Below, piece after piece: positions 52,182-61,051 of a stretch of 64,000 nt of DNA. Below the pieces are notes generated by a model. It saw nothing but the letters and a program-made list of their open reading frames with translations, did no database searches and was not told the origin of the DNA. The translations under genes and the position numbers were made by a program. This DNA is from Microbulbifer elongatus. Its GTDB lineage: Bacteria; Pseudomonadota; Gammaproteobacteria; Pseudomonadales; Cellvibrionaceae. Location of the stretch: positions 744,001 through 808,000 of the forward strand of contig NZ_JAIVKJ010000001.1 of the NCBI RefSeq assembly GCF_020524885.1. The letters are read 5' to 3'. Within the stretch, counting starts at the first letter, position 1; every line of letters begins with the position of its first letter.

Positions 52182-52400
52182 TTGCAACGACTGCCCAGTT
52201 GGCAAATTCTTCTAACCGGGGCCTGTTTTTTAGTAGGCTTTGCTGCCGGTCTTGGAATCGGGGCTTTCCACCGGACGGGGTTGGGTGAACCGGGCGCGAT
52301 GGGATATACACCGTGGGTAGCGAAGGTGCTGCCGCTAAGCGTTGAGCCGGGCAGGGTAGTGCCGCTGGATACTGACTTATCAGGCAAAAAAAAGGAGTAA
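52182..52400 (+). CDS. Candidate small membrane protein upstream of msrB
   Basis: A 72-residue frame with a TTG start begins MQRLPSWQILLTGACFLVGF and has one hydrophobic segment at about residues 8-27. A Pro/Val-rich stretch and a KKKE tail follow. It ends four bases before msrB and contains the msrB ribosome site in its last codons. No recognisable family and no convincing ribosome site of its own. Confidence 0.45.
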   Translation: MQRLPSWQILLTGACFLVGFAAGLGIGAFHRTGLGEPGAMGYTPWVAKVLPLSVEPGRVVPLDTDLSGKKKE

Positions 52401-52404
52401 CAGT

Positions 52405-52815
52405 ATGTCAAAAGAAAAAGACGATAACTACTGGCGTGAGCGCCTGACCGAGGAAGAATTTCGCGTTTGTCGCGAGGCGGGAACCGAGCGGCCGTTCACC
52501 GGCGAGTACTGGGATACCTTCGAGGATGGCAGGTACCGCTGCCGCTGTTGCGGGGAGGTGCTGTTCCATGCGGAGTCCAAGTTCGATGCCGGCTGTGGCT
52601 GGCCGAGCTTCGATGCCGAAGCGGAGCAGGGGGTTGTCGAGGAGCGGGTGGACAATAGCCTGGGGATGCAACGCACGGAGATCCTGTGTGCCAGCTGTGG
52701 CTCCCACCTGGGCCACGTTTTTCCGGACGGACCCACGGTTACCGGCTTGCGCTATTGTGTTAATTCACTGTCAGTAAAACACGACCCGGATGACCCGGAT
52801 AAGAACGCGGACTGA
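52405..52815 (+). CDS. msrB: Peptide-methionine (R)-S-oxide reductase
   Basis: MsrB reduces the R epimer of methionine sulfoxide in oxidised proteins. The 136-residue cytoplasmic protein has both zinc-binding CxxC pairs (CRCCGEVLF and CASCGSHLGHVFPDGP) and the catalytic Cys in RYCVNSLSV near residue 119. The N-terminus lacks a signal peptide. An AAGGAG site precedes the ATG. Confidence 0.96.
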   Translation: MSKEKDDNYWRERLTEEEFRVCREAGTERPFTGEYWDTFEDGRYRCRCCGEVLFHAESKFDAGCGWPSFDAEAEQGVVEERVDNSLGMQRTEILCASCGSHLGHVFPDGPTVTGLRYCVNSLSVKHDPDDPDKNAD

Positions 52816-52917
52816 CCGGGCCGTCTTCAGTCACGGTATCGGAGCGCTGCGTTCTGCGCTCTCGCGTCTGTGCCATTGGTGGCCAGCGCCGGTACCGTGA
52901 TACCCAGGAGAATGGAC

Positions 52918-53802
52918 ATGATTCGATCGGGCCGCCCTCGCCACTGGGGGCGCTGGCTGTACCGAGTCCAATGGCTGCTGCTCGCCGCAATAGGTCTGGG
53001 CGTCGTAGCTGTGCGCACCGGCGTTTTGGGGCTGGACTCTGCTTTCTCTCTGTTCGGTGGGCTGGGGCTGGCAATGGTGGCCGTGGCACTCTTCTCTATG
53101 CTGGTGTTTCTGTGGGGGCTCATTCGCCGCCACAGCGAAGCGCGCACCGCGGCCCTGTGGGCCATGGTGCTGGGGGTTATCCCGGTAGCGCTTCCCCTTT
53201 TCACCGTCGGGCAGCAGCACCTGAATGCACCCGCCCTGTACGATATCACCACCGACCTGTCGGACCCTCCCCAGTTTGACCTGCTGCTCTCCCTGCGCGA
53301 CAGCAGCGACCACAGTGCCGATTATCCCGGGGCCGCTGCGGCAGCGGTACAGAAGGACGCCACCATGTATCGGGATATCCAGACCCTGGTTCTACCTGTG
53401 CCCGCGGATAAGGTGATGACCGCCGCGGAAGCCGTGGCACGCGATCTCGGATGGCGGGTCATTGCGGTACGGGCAGGGCAGGGGCGTCTGGAGGCCGTGG
53501 CGCGGACCCCTGTACTGGCTATCACCCAGGATGTGGTGGTAAGAATCCGGCCTGAAAACGACACCTCCGGCGCCAAGAGCGAGAAAAGCGACGCCAAGGG
53601 AGAGAAAGGCACCCCCGATAAGCCGCAGCCTGCCGAGACGGCGAAGGGTACGGAGAAAGGTGCCGGGAAAGGTGCCGGGAAAGGCGTGGGGAACACCCTG
53701 GTGGATATGCGCTCGGCATCCCGTACCGGGGAGCGGGATTTCGGTAGCAATGCAGACAGAATCAGGGAGTTCATGCGCAGGCTTGAGGAGCGGGTGCAGT
53801 AG
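52918..53802 (+). CDS. DUF1499 membrane protein
   Basis: This 294-residue protein has three N-terminal hydrophobic segments (about residues 15-35, 42-63 and 75-96). A DUF1499 domain follows (SDPPQFDLLLSLRDSSD, then YPDIQTLVLPVPADKV-like text and AVARDLGWRVIAVRAGQGRLEAVARTPVLA). A C-terminal repetitive tail contains GAGKGAGKGVG near residue 250. The AGGAG site at 52906-52910 favours ATG 52918 over the nearby ATG at 52912. The function is unknown. It follows msrB by about 100 bases. Confidence 0.85.
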   Translation: MIRSGRPRHWGRWLYRVQWLLLAAIGLGVVAVRTGVLGLDSAFSLFGGLGLAMVAVALFSMLVFLWGLIRRHSEARTAALWAMVLGVIPVALPLFTVGQQHLNAPALYDITTDLSDPPQFDLLLSLRDSSDHSADYPGAAAAAVQKDATMYRDIQTLVLPVPADKVMTAAEAVARDLGWRVIAVRAGQGRLEAVARTPVLAITQDVVVRIRPENDTSGAKSEKSDAKGEKGTPDKPQPAETAKGTEKGAGKGAGKGVGNTLVDMRSASRTGERDFGSNADRIREFMRRLEERVQ

Positions 53803-53959
53803 CTGATATCGGCGGATGTATACGTGGCGCCTCAATTGCCAACTGGGCAGTGGACCGAGATGCTGACGAAATCGACTGGAGCAGCGCGGCATTTTGCCGG
53901 CGGTTTTGTAAGTGCCTGTATGGAAAGGAAAAATTTACAGAAAAGTTTTAAATCGGGTG

Positions 53960-53988
53960 TTGACAGCCCCCCGGCCTGTCCATAGAAT
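53960..53988 (+). promoter_or_regulatory. Near-consensus promoter of the tRNA operon
   Basis: TTGACA at 53960-53965, an exact 17-base spacer and TAGAAT at 53983-53988 are followed by a GC-rich discriminator (GCGCCCC), the pattern of stringently controlled stable-RNA promoters. It lies 68 bases before the first tRNA-Glu. Confidence 0.88.
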
Positions 53989-54055
53989 GCGCCCCACTTC
54001 TGACGCAGAGCTGAACTGTCACCAAGCACTCAGCGCCGCCGATGAAGGATTCTGG

Positions 54056-54131
54056 GTCCCCATCGTCTAGAGGCCTAGGACACCGCCCTTTCACGGCGGT
54101 AACAGGGGTTCGACTCCCCTTGGGGATGCCA
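54056..54131 (+). tRNA. tRNA-Glu (UUC), copy 1
   Basis: A 76-base cloverleaf with anticodon loop CTTTCAC (UUC), a GTCCCCATCGTCTAGAGGCC start and an encoded GCCA end. It is identical to copy 2. Confidence 0.98.
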
Positions 54132-54133
54132 CT

Positions 54134-54209
54134 GCGGGAATAGCTCAGTTGGTAGAGCGCAACCTTGCCAAGGTTGAGGTCGCCGGTTCGAACCCGGTTT
54201 CCCGCTCCA
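54134..54209 (+). tRNA. tRNA-Gly (GCC), copy 1
   Basis: A 76-base cloverleaf with anticodon loop TTGCCAA (GCC) and encoded TCCA end, two bases after the tRNA-Glu. Confidence 0.98.
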
Positions 54210-54217
54210 GTTCCTAT

Positions 54218-54293
54218 GTCCCCATCGTCTAGAGGCCTAGGACACCGCCCTTTCACGGCGGTAACAGGGGTTCGACTCCCCTTGGGGATGCCA
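54218..54293 (+). tRNA. tRNA-Glu (UUC), copy 2
   Basis: Same sequence as the tRNA-Glu at 54056, in the same operon, including encoded CCA. Confidence 0.98.
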
Positions 54294-54368
54294 ATACCGC
54301 AAGGTCGCAACGTAACGACGATCTTGCATTACCGGGCAGGAAGATTTACTTTCAGCTCGGTCAAATTT

Positions 54369-54444
54369 GCGGGAATAGCTCAGTTGGTAGAGCGCAACCT
54401 TGCCAAGGTTGAGGTCGCCGGTTCGAACCCGGTTTCCCGCTCCA
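54369..54444 (+). tRNA. tRNA-Gly (GCC), copy 2
   Basis: Same sequence as the tRNA-Gly at 54134. It is separated from the second tRNA-Glu by 75 bases of unrelated spacer. Confidence 0.98.
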
Positions 54445-54448
54445 AAAT

Positions 54449-54478
54449 AAAAGCCGCTCAATGAGCGGCTTTTTTTTG
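54449..54478 (+). terminator. Rho-independent terminator of the tRNA operon
   Basis: A 12-base-pair stem (54449-54460 with 54462-54473) is followed by a long T run, four bases past the last tRNA. Confidence 0.93.
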
Positions 54479-54616
54479 CCCGTTAATCGGGCAGCGAGTT
54501 CCGCACAGCACAGATTCAGTCTGATCGGCGCTGAAGTCGCTATAGCCGGTCCCGGTTGAATTGTGCTCCCTATAAGCGTTGAATAGCGCCTTCCTTTAGC
54601 GAATACAGTTGAACGC

Positions 54617-55579
54617 ATGACAGCCGCACTCTCCATACGCGATCTGCAAAAGACCTACGACAACGGTTTTCAGGCCCTCAAAGGCATTAGCTTTGAGGTT
54701 CAACCCGGCGACTTCTTCGCCCTGCTCGGTCCTAATGGCGCCGGCAAGTCCACCACCATTGGTATCCTCTGCTCCCTGGTCCGCAAGACGGGCGGCAGCG
54801 TTTCGATCTTCGGTATCGATATCGACAAGGACTTCCCAAAGGCCAAGCAGCAGCTCGGCGTGGTGCCGCAGGAGTTCAATTTCAGCCAGTTTGAAAAGGT
54901 GTTCGATATCGTTTGCACCCAGGGCGGCTTCTACGGAATGCCGCGCAAACTCGCGGAAGAGCGCACAGAAAAGTATCTGCGCAAACTGGGCCTGTGGGAC
55001 AAGCGCAGTACCCAGGCACGCATGCTGTCCGGTGGCATGAAGCGGCGGCTGATGATTGCCCGCGCGCTGATTCACGAGCCCAGGCTGCTGATTCTGGATG
55101 AGCCCACCGCCGGTGTGGATATTGAGTTGCGTCGCTCCATGTGGGAGTTCCTGCAAGAGATCAACGCCCAGGGCACCACCATCATCCTGACCACGCACTA
55201 CCTGGAAGAGGCGGAGAGCCTGTGTCGCAATATCGCCATTATCGACAAGGGCGATATCGTCGAGAACACCTCGATCAAGTCCCTGATCAAGACCCTGAGC
55301 CGGGAAGTGTTTATTCTCGATACCCGGGAAGCACTGAGAGATGCACCGGATTTCGGAGACTTTGAAGGTCGCCTGCTGGATGAGCACAGCTTGGAGATCA
55401 CCGTGGAAAAGGGCCAGTCCCTCAGTGACCTATTCGCCCTTCTGACCCCGCAAGGTATTTCCGTAACCAGTATGCGCAATCGCGCCAACCGCCTGGAGGA
55501 GCTTTTCGTTTCCCTGTTGGCTGAAAATAAGCAGCAAAAATCTGATGATGCCGGTGAAGGCCAGGAGGCGCAGTCGTGA
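54617..55579 (+). CDS. ABC transporter ATP-binding protein (YadG-like)
   Basis: This 320-residue nucleotide-binding subunit has the Walker A GPNGAGKST near residue 40, the Q-loop GVVPQEFNFSQFEK, the signature LSGGMKRRL near residue 137, and Walker B LLILDEPTAGVD near residue 157. A switch histidine lies in LTTHYLEEA. A C-terminal extension after residue 230 is typical of DrrA/YadG-type exporters. It is coupled to the permease gene by overlap. Confidence 0.93.
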   Translation: MTAALSIRDLQKTYDNGFQALKGISFEVQPGDFFALLGPNGAGKSTTIGILCSLVRKTGGSVSIFGIDIDKDFPKAKQQLGVVPQEFNFSQFEKVFDIVCTQGGFYGMPRKLAEERTEKYLRKLGLWDKRSTQARMLSGGMKRRLMIARALIHEPRLLILDEPTAGVDIELRRSMWEFLQEINAQGTTIILTTHYLEEAESLCRNIAIIDKGDIVENTSIKSLIKTLSREVFILDTREALRDAPDFGDFEGRLLDEHSLEITVEKGQSLSDLFALLTPQGISVTSMRNRANRLEELFVSLLAENKQQKSDDAGEGQEAQS

Positions 55580-56349
55580 GCCCGCAACTAATCTGGACCG
55601 CTTTCTCCACAATCTTTCGCCGGGAAGTGCGCCGCTTTACCCGTATCTGGCCACAGACCCTGGTGCCGCCGGTGATCACCATGTCCCTGTACTTTGTGAT
55701 TTTCGGTTCCCTGATTGGCAGCCGTATCGGTGAGATGGGCGGCTATTCCTATATGGAGTTTGTGGTTCCGGGCCTGATCATGATGGCAGTGATTACTAAC
55801 TCCTATGGCAATGTGGTCTCGTCCTTCTACAGTGCCAAATTTCAGCGCAGTGTTGAGGAGCTTCTCGTGTCACCCACGCCCAACTGGGTGGTGATGGCTG
55901 GTTACGTTCTCGGCGGCGTGGCGCGGGGCCTGATCGTGGGGTTTATCGTTACCCTGATCGCGCTCGTGTTCACCTCCCTGAGCATCCAGCATATCGGACT
56001 GACGGTACTGATTGTATTCCTGACCTCGGTGCTGTTCTCCCTGGCCGGGTTTATCAACGCAATCTTCGCTAACAGTTTCGACGATATCTCGATCATTCCC
56101 ACCTTTGTGCTGACACCGCTTACGTATCTCGGTGGGGTGTTCTACTCCATCGAGTTGTTGTCGCCGTTCTGGCAGGGGCTCTCCAAACTCAATCCTGTGC
56201 TTTACATGGTCAATGCCTTCCGCTACGGCGTGCTCGGGGTTTCCGATATCAATGTGGGCTGGGCCTTTGCCGGTGTGTTGGTGTTTATTGCCTTGCTGTC
56301 GGCCTGGGCGCTGCACCTGATGAGCCACGGCAAGCGGCTGCGACATTGA
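55576..56349 (+). CDS. ABC-2 type permease (YadH-like)
   Basis: This 257-residue inner-membrane protein of the ABC-2 family has six hydrophobic segments, including PPVITMSLYFVIFGSLIGSRIG near residue 34 and the ABC-2 block FSLAGFINAIFANSFDDISIIPTFVLTPLTYLGGVFYSIELL near residue 155. The GTG start overlaps the ATPase stop. Substrate unknown: homologues export drugs, lipids or polysaccharide. Confidence 0.92.
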   Translation: MSPQLIWTAFSTIFRREVRRFTRIWPQTLVPPVITMSLYFVIFGSLIGSRIGEMGGYSYMEFVVPGLIMMAVITNSYGNVVSSFYSAKFQRSVEELLVSPTPNWVVMAGYVLGGVARGLIVGFIVTLIALVFTSLSIQHIGLTVLIVFLTSVLFSLAGFINAIFANSFDDISIIPTFVLTPLTYLGGVFYSIELLSPFWQGLSKLNPVLYMVNAFRYGVLGVSDINVGWAFAGVLVFIALLSAWALHLMSHGKRLRH

Positions 56350-56363
56350 TCAGAAATTAATGG

Positions 56364-56421
56364 TTCGCCTGCAAGGCAGGCTCCTACAGGGTGCCTTGTA
56401 GGAGCCTGCCCCGCAGGCGAA
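56364..56421. repeat. REP-like palindrome (bidirectional hairpin)
   Basis: Two 25-base arms (56364-56388 and 56397-56421) are inverse copies matching at 23 of 25 positions, with an eight-base centre. Each arm contains the GGCTCCTACA type of sequence seen in REP elements of pseudomonads. It sits between the ABC operon and queF, where it could end transcription. Confidence 0.88.
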
Positions 56422-56441
56422 AAATAAGCTTGAGTCAAAAC

Positions 56442-57272
56442 ATGAACCGAGAAGACTGGCAAAACCTGCCTCTGGGACAAGAAACCCAATACGAATCCAA
56501 CTACAACCCGCAGCTATTGCACCCGATTCCGCGCTCGGTATCCCGCGCGCACCTCGGGCTGGAAGGGCAGGCGCTGCCGTTCAGCGGCGCGGATGAGTGG
56601 TGGGGCTTCGAGTTGTCCTGGCTGAACCCGAAGGGGGTACCGCAGGTAGCGGTAGCCCGCTTCTGTTTCGCCGCTTCCAGCCCGTCGATGATCGAGTCTA
56701 AATCGTTCAAGTTATACCTGAACTCCCTTAATCAGACCGAGTTCACCTCTGTTGATGCGGTGCGCGAGACACTGGAGAAGGATCTGAGTGCGGCCGCCGG
56801 TAGCGACGTGGCCGTGACCCTGTTCGACGTTGAAGATCCGGTACTGGCGGTACACACACCGTCCGGAATCTGTGTGGACAAGCTGGATATTCAGGCCCGG
56901 ATCTATCAGCCGGATGCGGGGCTTCTTAAGTTGGAAGATGGTGGGGCTATCGTCCAGGAAACTCTCTACAGCCATCTTTTACGCAGTAATTGCCCGGTAA
57001 CTGGTCAGCCCGACTGGGCTACCGTATCGATTGAGTACCGTGGCCCGGCGCTCGATCGGGCATCATTGCTTGCCTACATTATCTCCTTCCGCGAGCACCA
57101 GGACTTTCACGAGCACTGCGTGGAGCGAATTTACTGTGATCTGCAGCGACTTGCTGAATTTGAAAAGCTTACCGTTTGCGCGCGTTATACCCGTCGCGGT
57201 GGGTTGGATATCAACCCCCTGAGAAGCTCCTCGGGTGAAATCGAGTTCCCGGGGCGGTTTGCCCGGCAGTAA
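56442..57272 (+). CDS. queF: NADPH-dependent 7-cyano-7-deazaguanine reductase
   Basis: QueF reduces preQ0 to preQ1, a nitrile-to-amine step in queuosine synthesis. The 276-residue, bimodular (E. coli-type) protein has the FCFAASSPSMIESKSFKLYLNSLNQTEF block containing the QueF motif (E-S-K-S-x-K) near residue 90 and the catalytic Cys in SHLLRSNCPVTGQPDWATV near residue 185. The ATG at 56442 matches the family N-terminus. The REP palindrome lies directly upstream. Confidence 0.94.
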   Translation: MNREDWQNLPLGQETQYESNYNPQLLHPIPRSVSRAHLGLEGQALPFSGADEWWGFELSWLNPKGVPQVAVARFCFAASSPSMIESKSFKLYLNSLNQTEFTSVDAVRETLEKDLSAAAGSDVAVTLFDVEDPVLAVHTPSGICVDKLDIQARIYQPDAGLLKLEDGGAIVQETLYSHLLRSNCPVTGQPDWATVSIEYRGPALDRASLLAYIISFREHQDFHEHCVERIYCDLQRLAEFEKLTVCARYTRRGGLDINPLRSSSGEIEFPGRFARQ

Positions 57273-57326
57273 ACACCCGCACAACCCAAACTCGACGTTC
57301 AAAAAGTCATCCCTCTATGAGGGGAT

Positions 57327-58250
57327 TTGTACCCGTATCCCGTAACTAACTTCATTGGACCGAGAAACGTTGACGCAGCATATTCAGTGGGCGTCGATGT
57401 TTCCGCGAGTAAGTACAATGTGGAATGGTACGGAATGGAAAACGCAAACACTGTGGATGTGGGCTTTGGTCGCAGCCTGGCGAGCTTGCACGTAGAGGGG
57501 TGCCGAGGCGGTAAGCGGATAAAGGCCCGCTTGCACCGCAATAAACTTGTGCAAATCAAAACCCGCGCAATCAGCGGAGGCGCTGCGCTAAAAGAAGGTA
57601 CCCTGTTGCGCGTTACCTTGAGTGGGGATGGCGCTGCAGAAGGGGGGATAGGATTCGGCTCCGTAGACCATGTGGTGTCAGTGGGGTACCAGAATCAGTA
57701 CGAGTACGCACTGGATCTCGCCAGTGCGATTAACGTGCAGAAAGATATTCCTATATCCGCGGGGGTGCGTCAGGCCGACGGCTCATTGCGTGCTAGCGGC
57801 TCTTCGTGCCTGAATTGGATATGGGGTCCGGAAGGCAATTATGTCGCTCGTATCGATCGCTTAGATCCTGTGCAGATGACTACGATCGGTGGCCGCTCAC
57901 TGGCGGCAGGCCAGATTGTTGATGTCCTTGTTTTGAACTCCGGCGCTAACGTCCAGCAAATGCGCTTCCGCTACCAGGTTCCCAGTGAGTATCACGGCAA
58001 AAGTTGGCGCTGGCCTGCCGCCCTCGCGAAAGTGATCAATGCCCGCGCGCAAGAAAATAATTTCCCGGTCAGGGCTGGGGAATATGACCGCGATACTGGC
58101 GCTATCAAAACGATAGAGTCGGCCGATCGCAACAAAATCTGGGTTTCGACCGGTGATGTTAGTCAGGTCATGGTGAAAATTCGGGCAGATGGTCAGCTGG
58201 TTCGCTTTCAGTCGGATTATCCGGAAACGCAGAAATACCTGGTGGGTTAG
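57327..58250 (+). CDS. Unrecognised protein with two internal repeats
   Basis: This 307-residue protein has no obvious signal, membrane segment or known motif. Its last two thirds contain two related blocks: TLLRVTLSGDGAAEGGIGFG onward at about 95-180, and AAGQIVDVLVLNSGANVQQM onward at about 195-295. Both end with a segment of the type D-P-x-x-A/V-x-x-I. The start is uncertain: the frame begins with a TTG at 57327 near a GAGGGGA run, and a GTG at 57390 is an alternative. It converges on the kinase gene, sharing overlapping stop codons. I do not know its function. Confidence 0.65.
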   Translation: MYPYPVTNFIGPRNVDAAYSVGVDVSASKYNVEWYGMENANTVDVGFGRSLASLHVEGCRGGKRIKARLHRNKLVQIKTRAISGGAALKEGTLLRVTLSGDGAAEGGIGFGSVDHVVSVGYQNQYEYALDLASAINVQKDIPISAGVRQADGSLRASGSSCLNWIWGPEGNYVARIDRLDPVQMTTIGGRSLAAGQIVDVLVLNSGANVQQMRFRYQVPSEYHGKSWRWPAALAKVINARAQENNFPVRAGEYDRDTGAIKTIESADRNKIWVSTGDVSQVMVKIRADGQLVRFQSDYPETQKYLVG

Positions 58251-61051
58251 CGATTTTTTGAGGCATATTTGGGGGCGCTGGGCGTGGCATTTGCGATTGC
58301 CTTCCGGGTAGGGTTTTCATTTTGCTCGCGCAGGTCGTTCAGCAATGCTTCGTATTTGGCAATAATTGGCGCATCGGCGGGAAATATTTTTTTGAAACGG
58401 TTGAGCAGCGCATGACACTGCGCAGTCGCCTGATAAACGTCACCCTGCGCCATGGAAATTGCCACGTCTACCTCATCCGTTTCGAGCACCTGTGGTTGGC
58501 CGCGGCCGTAGGTTTTCAGAAAAATCGTCCGCGATAGCTCGGTAAGGTCCCGGGCTTTCTCGAGGTCATTCTCTCGCAGTGCGACTCGGGCAAGCATCAG
58601 GTTCCAGGCTGCGACACCATAGTCGTCCTGGCCGAACATGGCGATATTATCTTCCATTACGGCATTAATCAGGGCTACGCCCGCATCTAAATTACCGGTA
58701 GCCGTCATTACGTACCCCAGATTTGCGCGAGGGAGTAGTGTGGAGTCAGCAGAGCTCGGATATAAATTGCTCAGAATCGCATTTGATTTTTCCAGATCAC
58801 GCCTGGACTCTGTATACATTCCCATCAGGAAATACGTGTAACCGCGGTGGTTGAGCAGCTCTGCCGTGGTTTCCAATTGCTCCCTTTGCTCTGACAGCAA
58901 GTCGCTTAATGTCTCAAGCGCCAACTGGTGGTAACCCAGTCTGCGTTTGAGTCGTGCATAGGCGATGGCTGTATGACGATAAATCTTGCTATCGCGGGAA
59001 AAGATATTTTTGCTGGTGTGGTAAGCATGCTCCAGCAGCTTTTGTGCCTCGTTCCAGCGGCCGACGCGCATATAGCTTCTGGCAACGAATCGATAGCTAT
59101 TCAGAGTGTCCGGGTGAGTATCTCCGAGGTGAGCGATTCGATCGGCCAGTACGGCTTCTTCCGTTCTGGCTGCCATACTGAAATCGGCCTTGTTGAAATA
59201 CGCGTTGGATAGGCTGTGGCGGGCTGCGAAGCCGAGCTCCGCACCCTTATCGGGAAGCTCACCCCAGAGATCCTGAGCCTGCTTCAGAATTTCAATGGCT
59301 TGATCGGGAGTCCCGACTCTGGATACCAGCTGGCCTTTCCTGTGTAGGGCTCGGGCCTTGAGCCTTACATCGGGGTACTGATTTAGCAGGTCAAAAGCCT
59401 GGGACAGCTTCTGTCCTGCAGAGTCCATTTCACCGATTTCGCGGTAATAGCGCCCGAGCCGGATTAGAGAGTCGGCCTGGGCGTGAGCGTAAGCTATTGC
59501 CCGATCAGACTTTTTGGTTGAAGCGGGTTCCGGTATTAGTGCCAGGGCCTCCAGTTGAAGCTCCACCGCTTGCCGGTATTTACCGGAGTTGTAACTCACT
59601 TGCGCGAGCGTGTTGAGTAGCTGTGCTTTGACAGCCGGTTCTTCATTCAACGATGATCTGGTCTTGCGCGCAGCGCCTTGTAGTAGCTCCCCTACATCGA
59701 TCGTATGCCCTTGTGCCTGCGCCGGAGACGCAGCGTCGAACATTTCTGTCAGCAGTTTTGTGACCCTTTGCGCGATTTCCGCTTGGCGCTCTGTCTCCGC
59801 TTTTGCAACCAATAGATTGTCTCGTTCAAGTCTCAGCTTGTTGGCGAGGTAGGCGCTGGCGCCGAGTCCTCCGCTGACGGTGACGAAGACCGTCAGCGCC
59901 AGTGCCGACGCAAAAGGATATCGGCGGATAAGCTTACTGCTCCGATATAGGAAACCCGGAGGGGTGGCCATGACGGGATCACCGCGAAGGAATCGGCCTA
60001 CATCGGATTGCAGTTCACCGACACTGGCAAATCGGTTCTGCGGTTCTTTGCGCAGCGCGGTGGCCGTAATGTTGTCGATATCCCCCTTGAGAGACTTCTG
60101 CTTGATAGCTGATCCACTTCTGGCTGCCGCTTTGCTGACCGCGGCCGGTTCTTTTTCGCAGATTGCACGGATCAGTTGTTCTGTGGAGGCGTTTTCATTC
60201 TGGTGGGGCGTGGTGCCGGAAAGCATCCGGTAGAGTAGCGTACCAAGGCCGTAAACGTCGGTTGCCATAGACGTTGCTTTGCCCGCGAGCTGTTCCGGGC
60301 TGGCATAGGCTGGGGTGAGCCCTGAGAGTCGAGTGGTGTGCTGTGGGCTCTGCCCGGTGTTCATTATCTTGCTGACACCAAAATCCAGAAGCTTTACTTT
60401 GCCTTCGGCGGTAACCAGTACATTTTCTGGTTTGATATCCCGGTGAATCACCAGATGGTTGTGAGCAAAACTCACCGCGTCACAAACGGCGAGAAAAAGC
60501 TTCAGGCGGCGTCGCAAATCCAGTTGGTGCTGATCGCAATAGTCAGTAATTGGCACGCCCTGAACGTACTCCATGACCAGGTACGGACGTTGTTCCGGTG
60601 TGGTGCCGCCATCAAGCAGCATGGCAATATTCGGATGTTGCAGTTGCGCGAGGATCTGTCGCTCGCGGTGAAAATGCTTCAGTTCTTCTTCGCTGGCGAA
60701 ACTCGGAGCAATCTTGATCGCTACCTGCTGTTGATAGCTGCCATCGTCACGGTGGGCCAGAAAAACAATGCCCATACCACCGCGGCCGATTTCCCGCTCT
60801 ACCCGGTAAATGCCGAGTCGATGGTTAGTTTCGAGGTTCTGGGTGAGGTCCTGTAATTGGAGGCCAATGATGTTTGCTTGCTGCTCTTCAGGCTGTTCAT
60901 CGTCGGAAATAGCCAAGAGCCGTTTCACTTCGTCTATCAGTTGGCGGTCGAGGTGAGACTCAGCGAAGACTGTTTCTCGCTCAGATTGGCTGAGTGGCTC
61001 GCAGGTGTCGAACAGCTGCTTGATTTTTTTCAGATCGGTGGCGTCACGCAT
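58247..61051 (-). CDS. Membrane Ser/Thr protein kinase with TPR-like repeats
   Basis: The 934-residue protein has a Hanks-type kinase domain (about 80-355) with the glycine loop REIGRGGMGIVFLA near 85, the catalytic VIHRDIKPENV near 200, DFGVSK near 225 and the APE-like TPAYASPEQL. One transmembrane segment follows (about 378-400). The large C-terminal part consists of helical TPR-like repeats facing the periplasm. It starts eight bases inside the sigma-factor end, so translation is coupled. The repeats probably sense a partner or ligand that activates the kinase, which may phosphorylate the adjacent sigma factor. Confidence 0.9.
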   Translation of the reverse strand: MRDATDLKKIKQLFDTCEPLSQSERETVFAESHLDRQLIDEVKRLLAISDDEQPEEQQANIIGLQLQDLTQNLETNHRLGIYRVEREIGRGGMGIVFLAHRDDGSYQQQVAIKIAPSFASEEELKHFHRERQILAQLQHPNIAMLLDGGTTPEQRPYLVMEYVQGVPITDYCDQHQLDLRRRLKLFLAVCDAVSFAHNHLVIHRDIKPENVLVTAEGKVKLLDFGVSKIMNTGQSPQHTTRLSGLTPAYASPEQLAGKATSMATDVYGLGTLLYRMLSGTTPHQNENASTEQLIRAICEKEPAAVSKAAARSGSAIKQKSLKGDIDNITATALRKEPQNRFASVGELQSDVGRFLRGDPVMATPPGFLYRSSKLIRRYPFASALALTVFVTVSGGLGASAYLANKLRLERDNLLVAKAETERQAEIAQRVTKLLTEMFDAASPAQAQGHTIDVGELLQGAARKTRSSLNEEPAVKAQLLNTLAQVSYNSGKYRQAVELQLEALALIPEPASTKKSDRAIAYAHAQADSLIRLGRYYREIGEMDSAGQKLSQAFDLLNQYPDVRLKARALHRKGQLVSRVGTPDQAIEILKQAQDLWGELPDKGAELGFAARHSLSNAYFNKADFSMAARTEEAVLADRIAHLGDTHPDTLNSYRFVARSYMRVGRWNEAQKLLEHAYHTSKNIFSRDSKIYRHTAIAYARLKRRLGYHQLALETLSDLLSEQREQLETTAELLNHRGYTYFLMGMYTESRRDLEKSNAILSNLYPSSADSTLLPRANLGYVMTATGNLDAGVALINAVMEDNIAMFGQDDYGVAAWNLMLARVALRENDLEKARDLTELSRTIFLKTYGRGQPQVLETDEVDVAISMAQGDVYQATAQCHALLNRFKKIFPADAPIIAKYEALLNDLREQNENPTRKAIANATPSAPKYASKNR

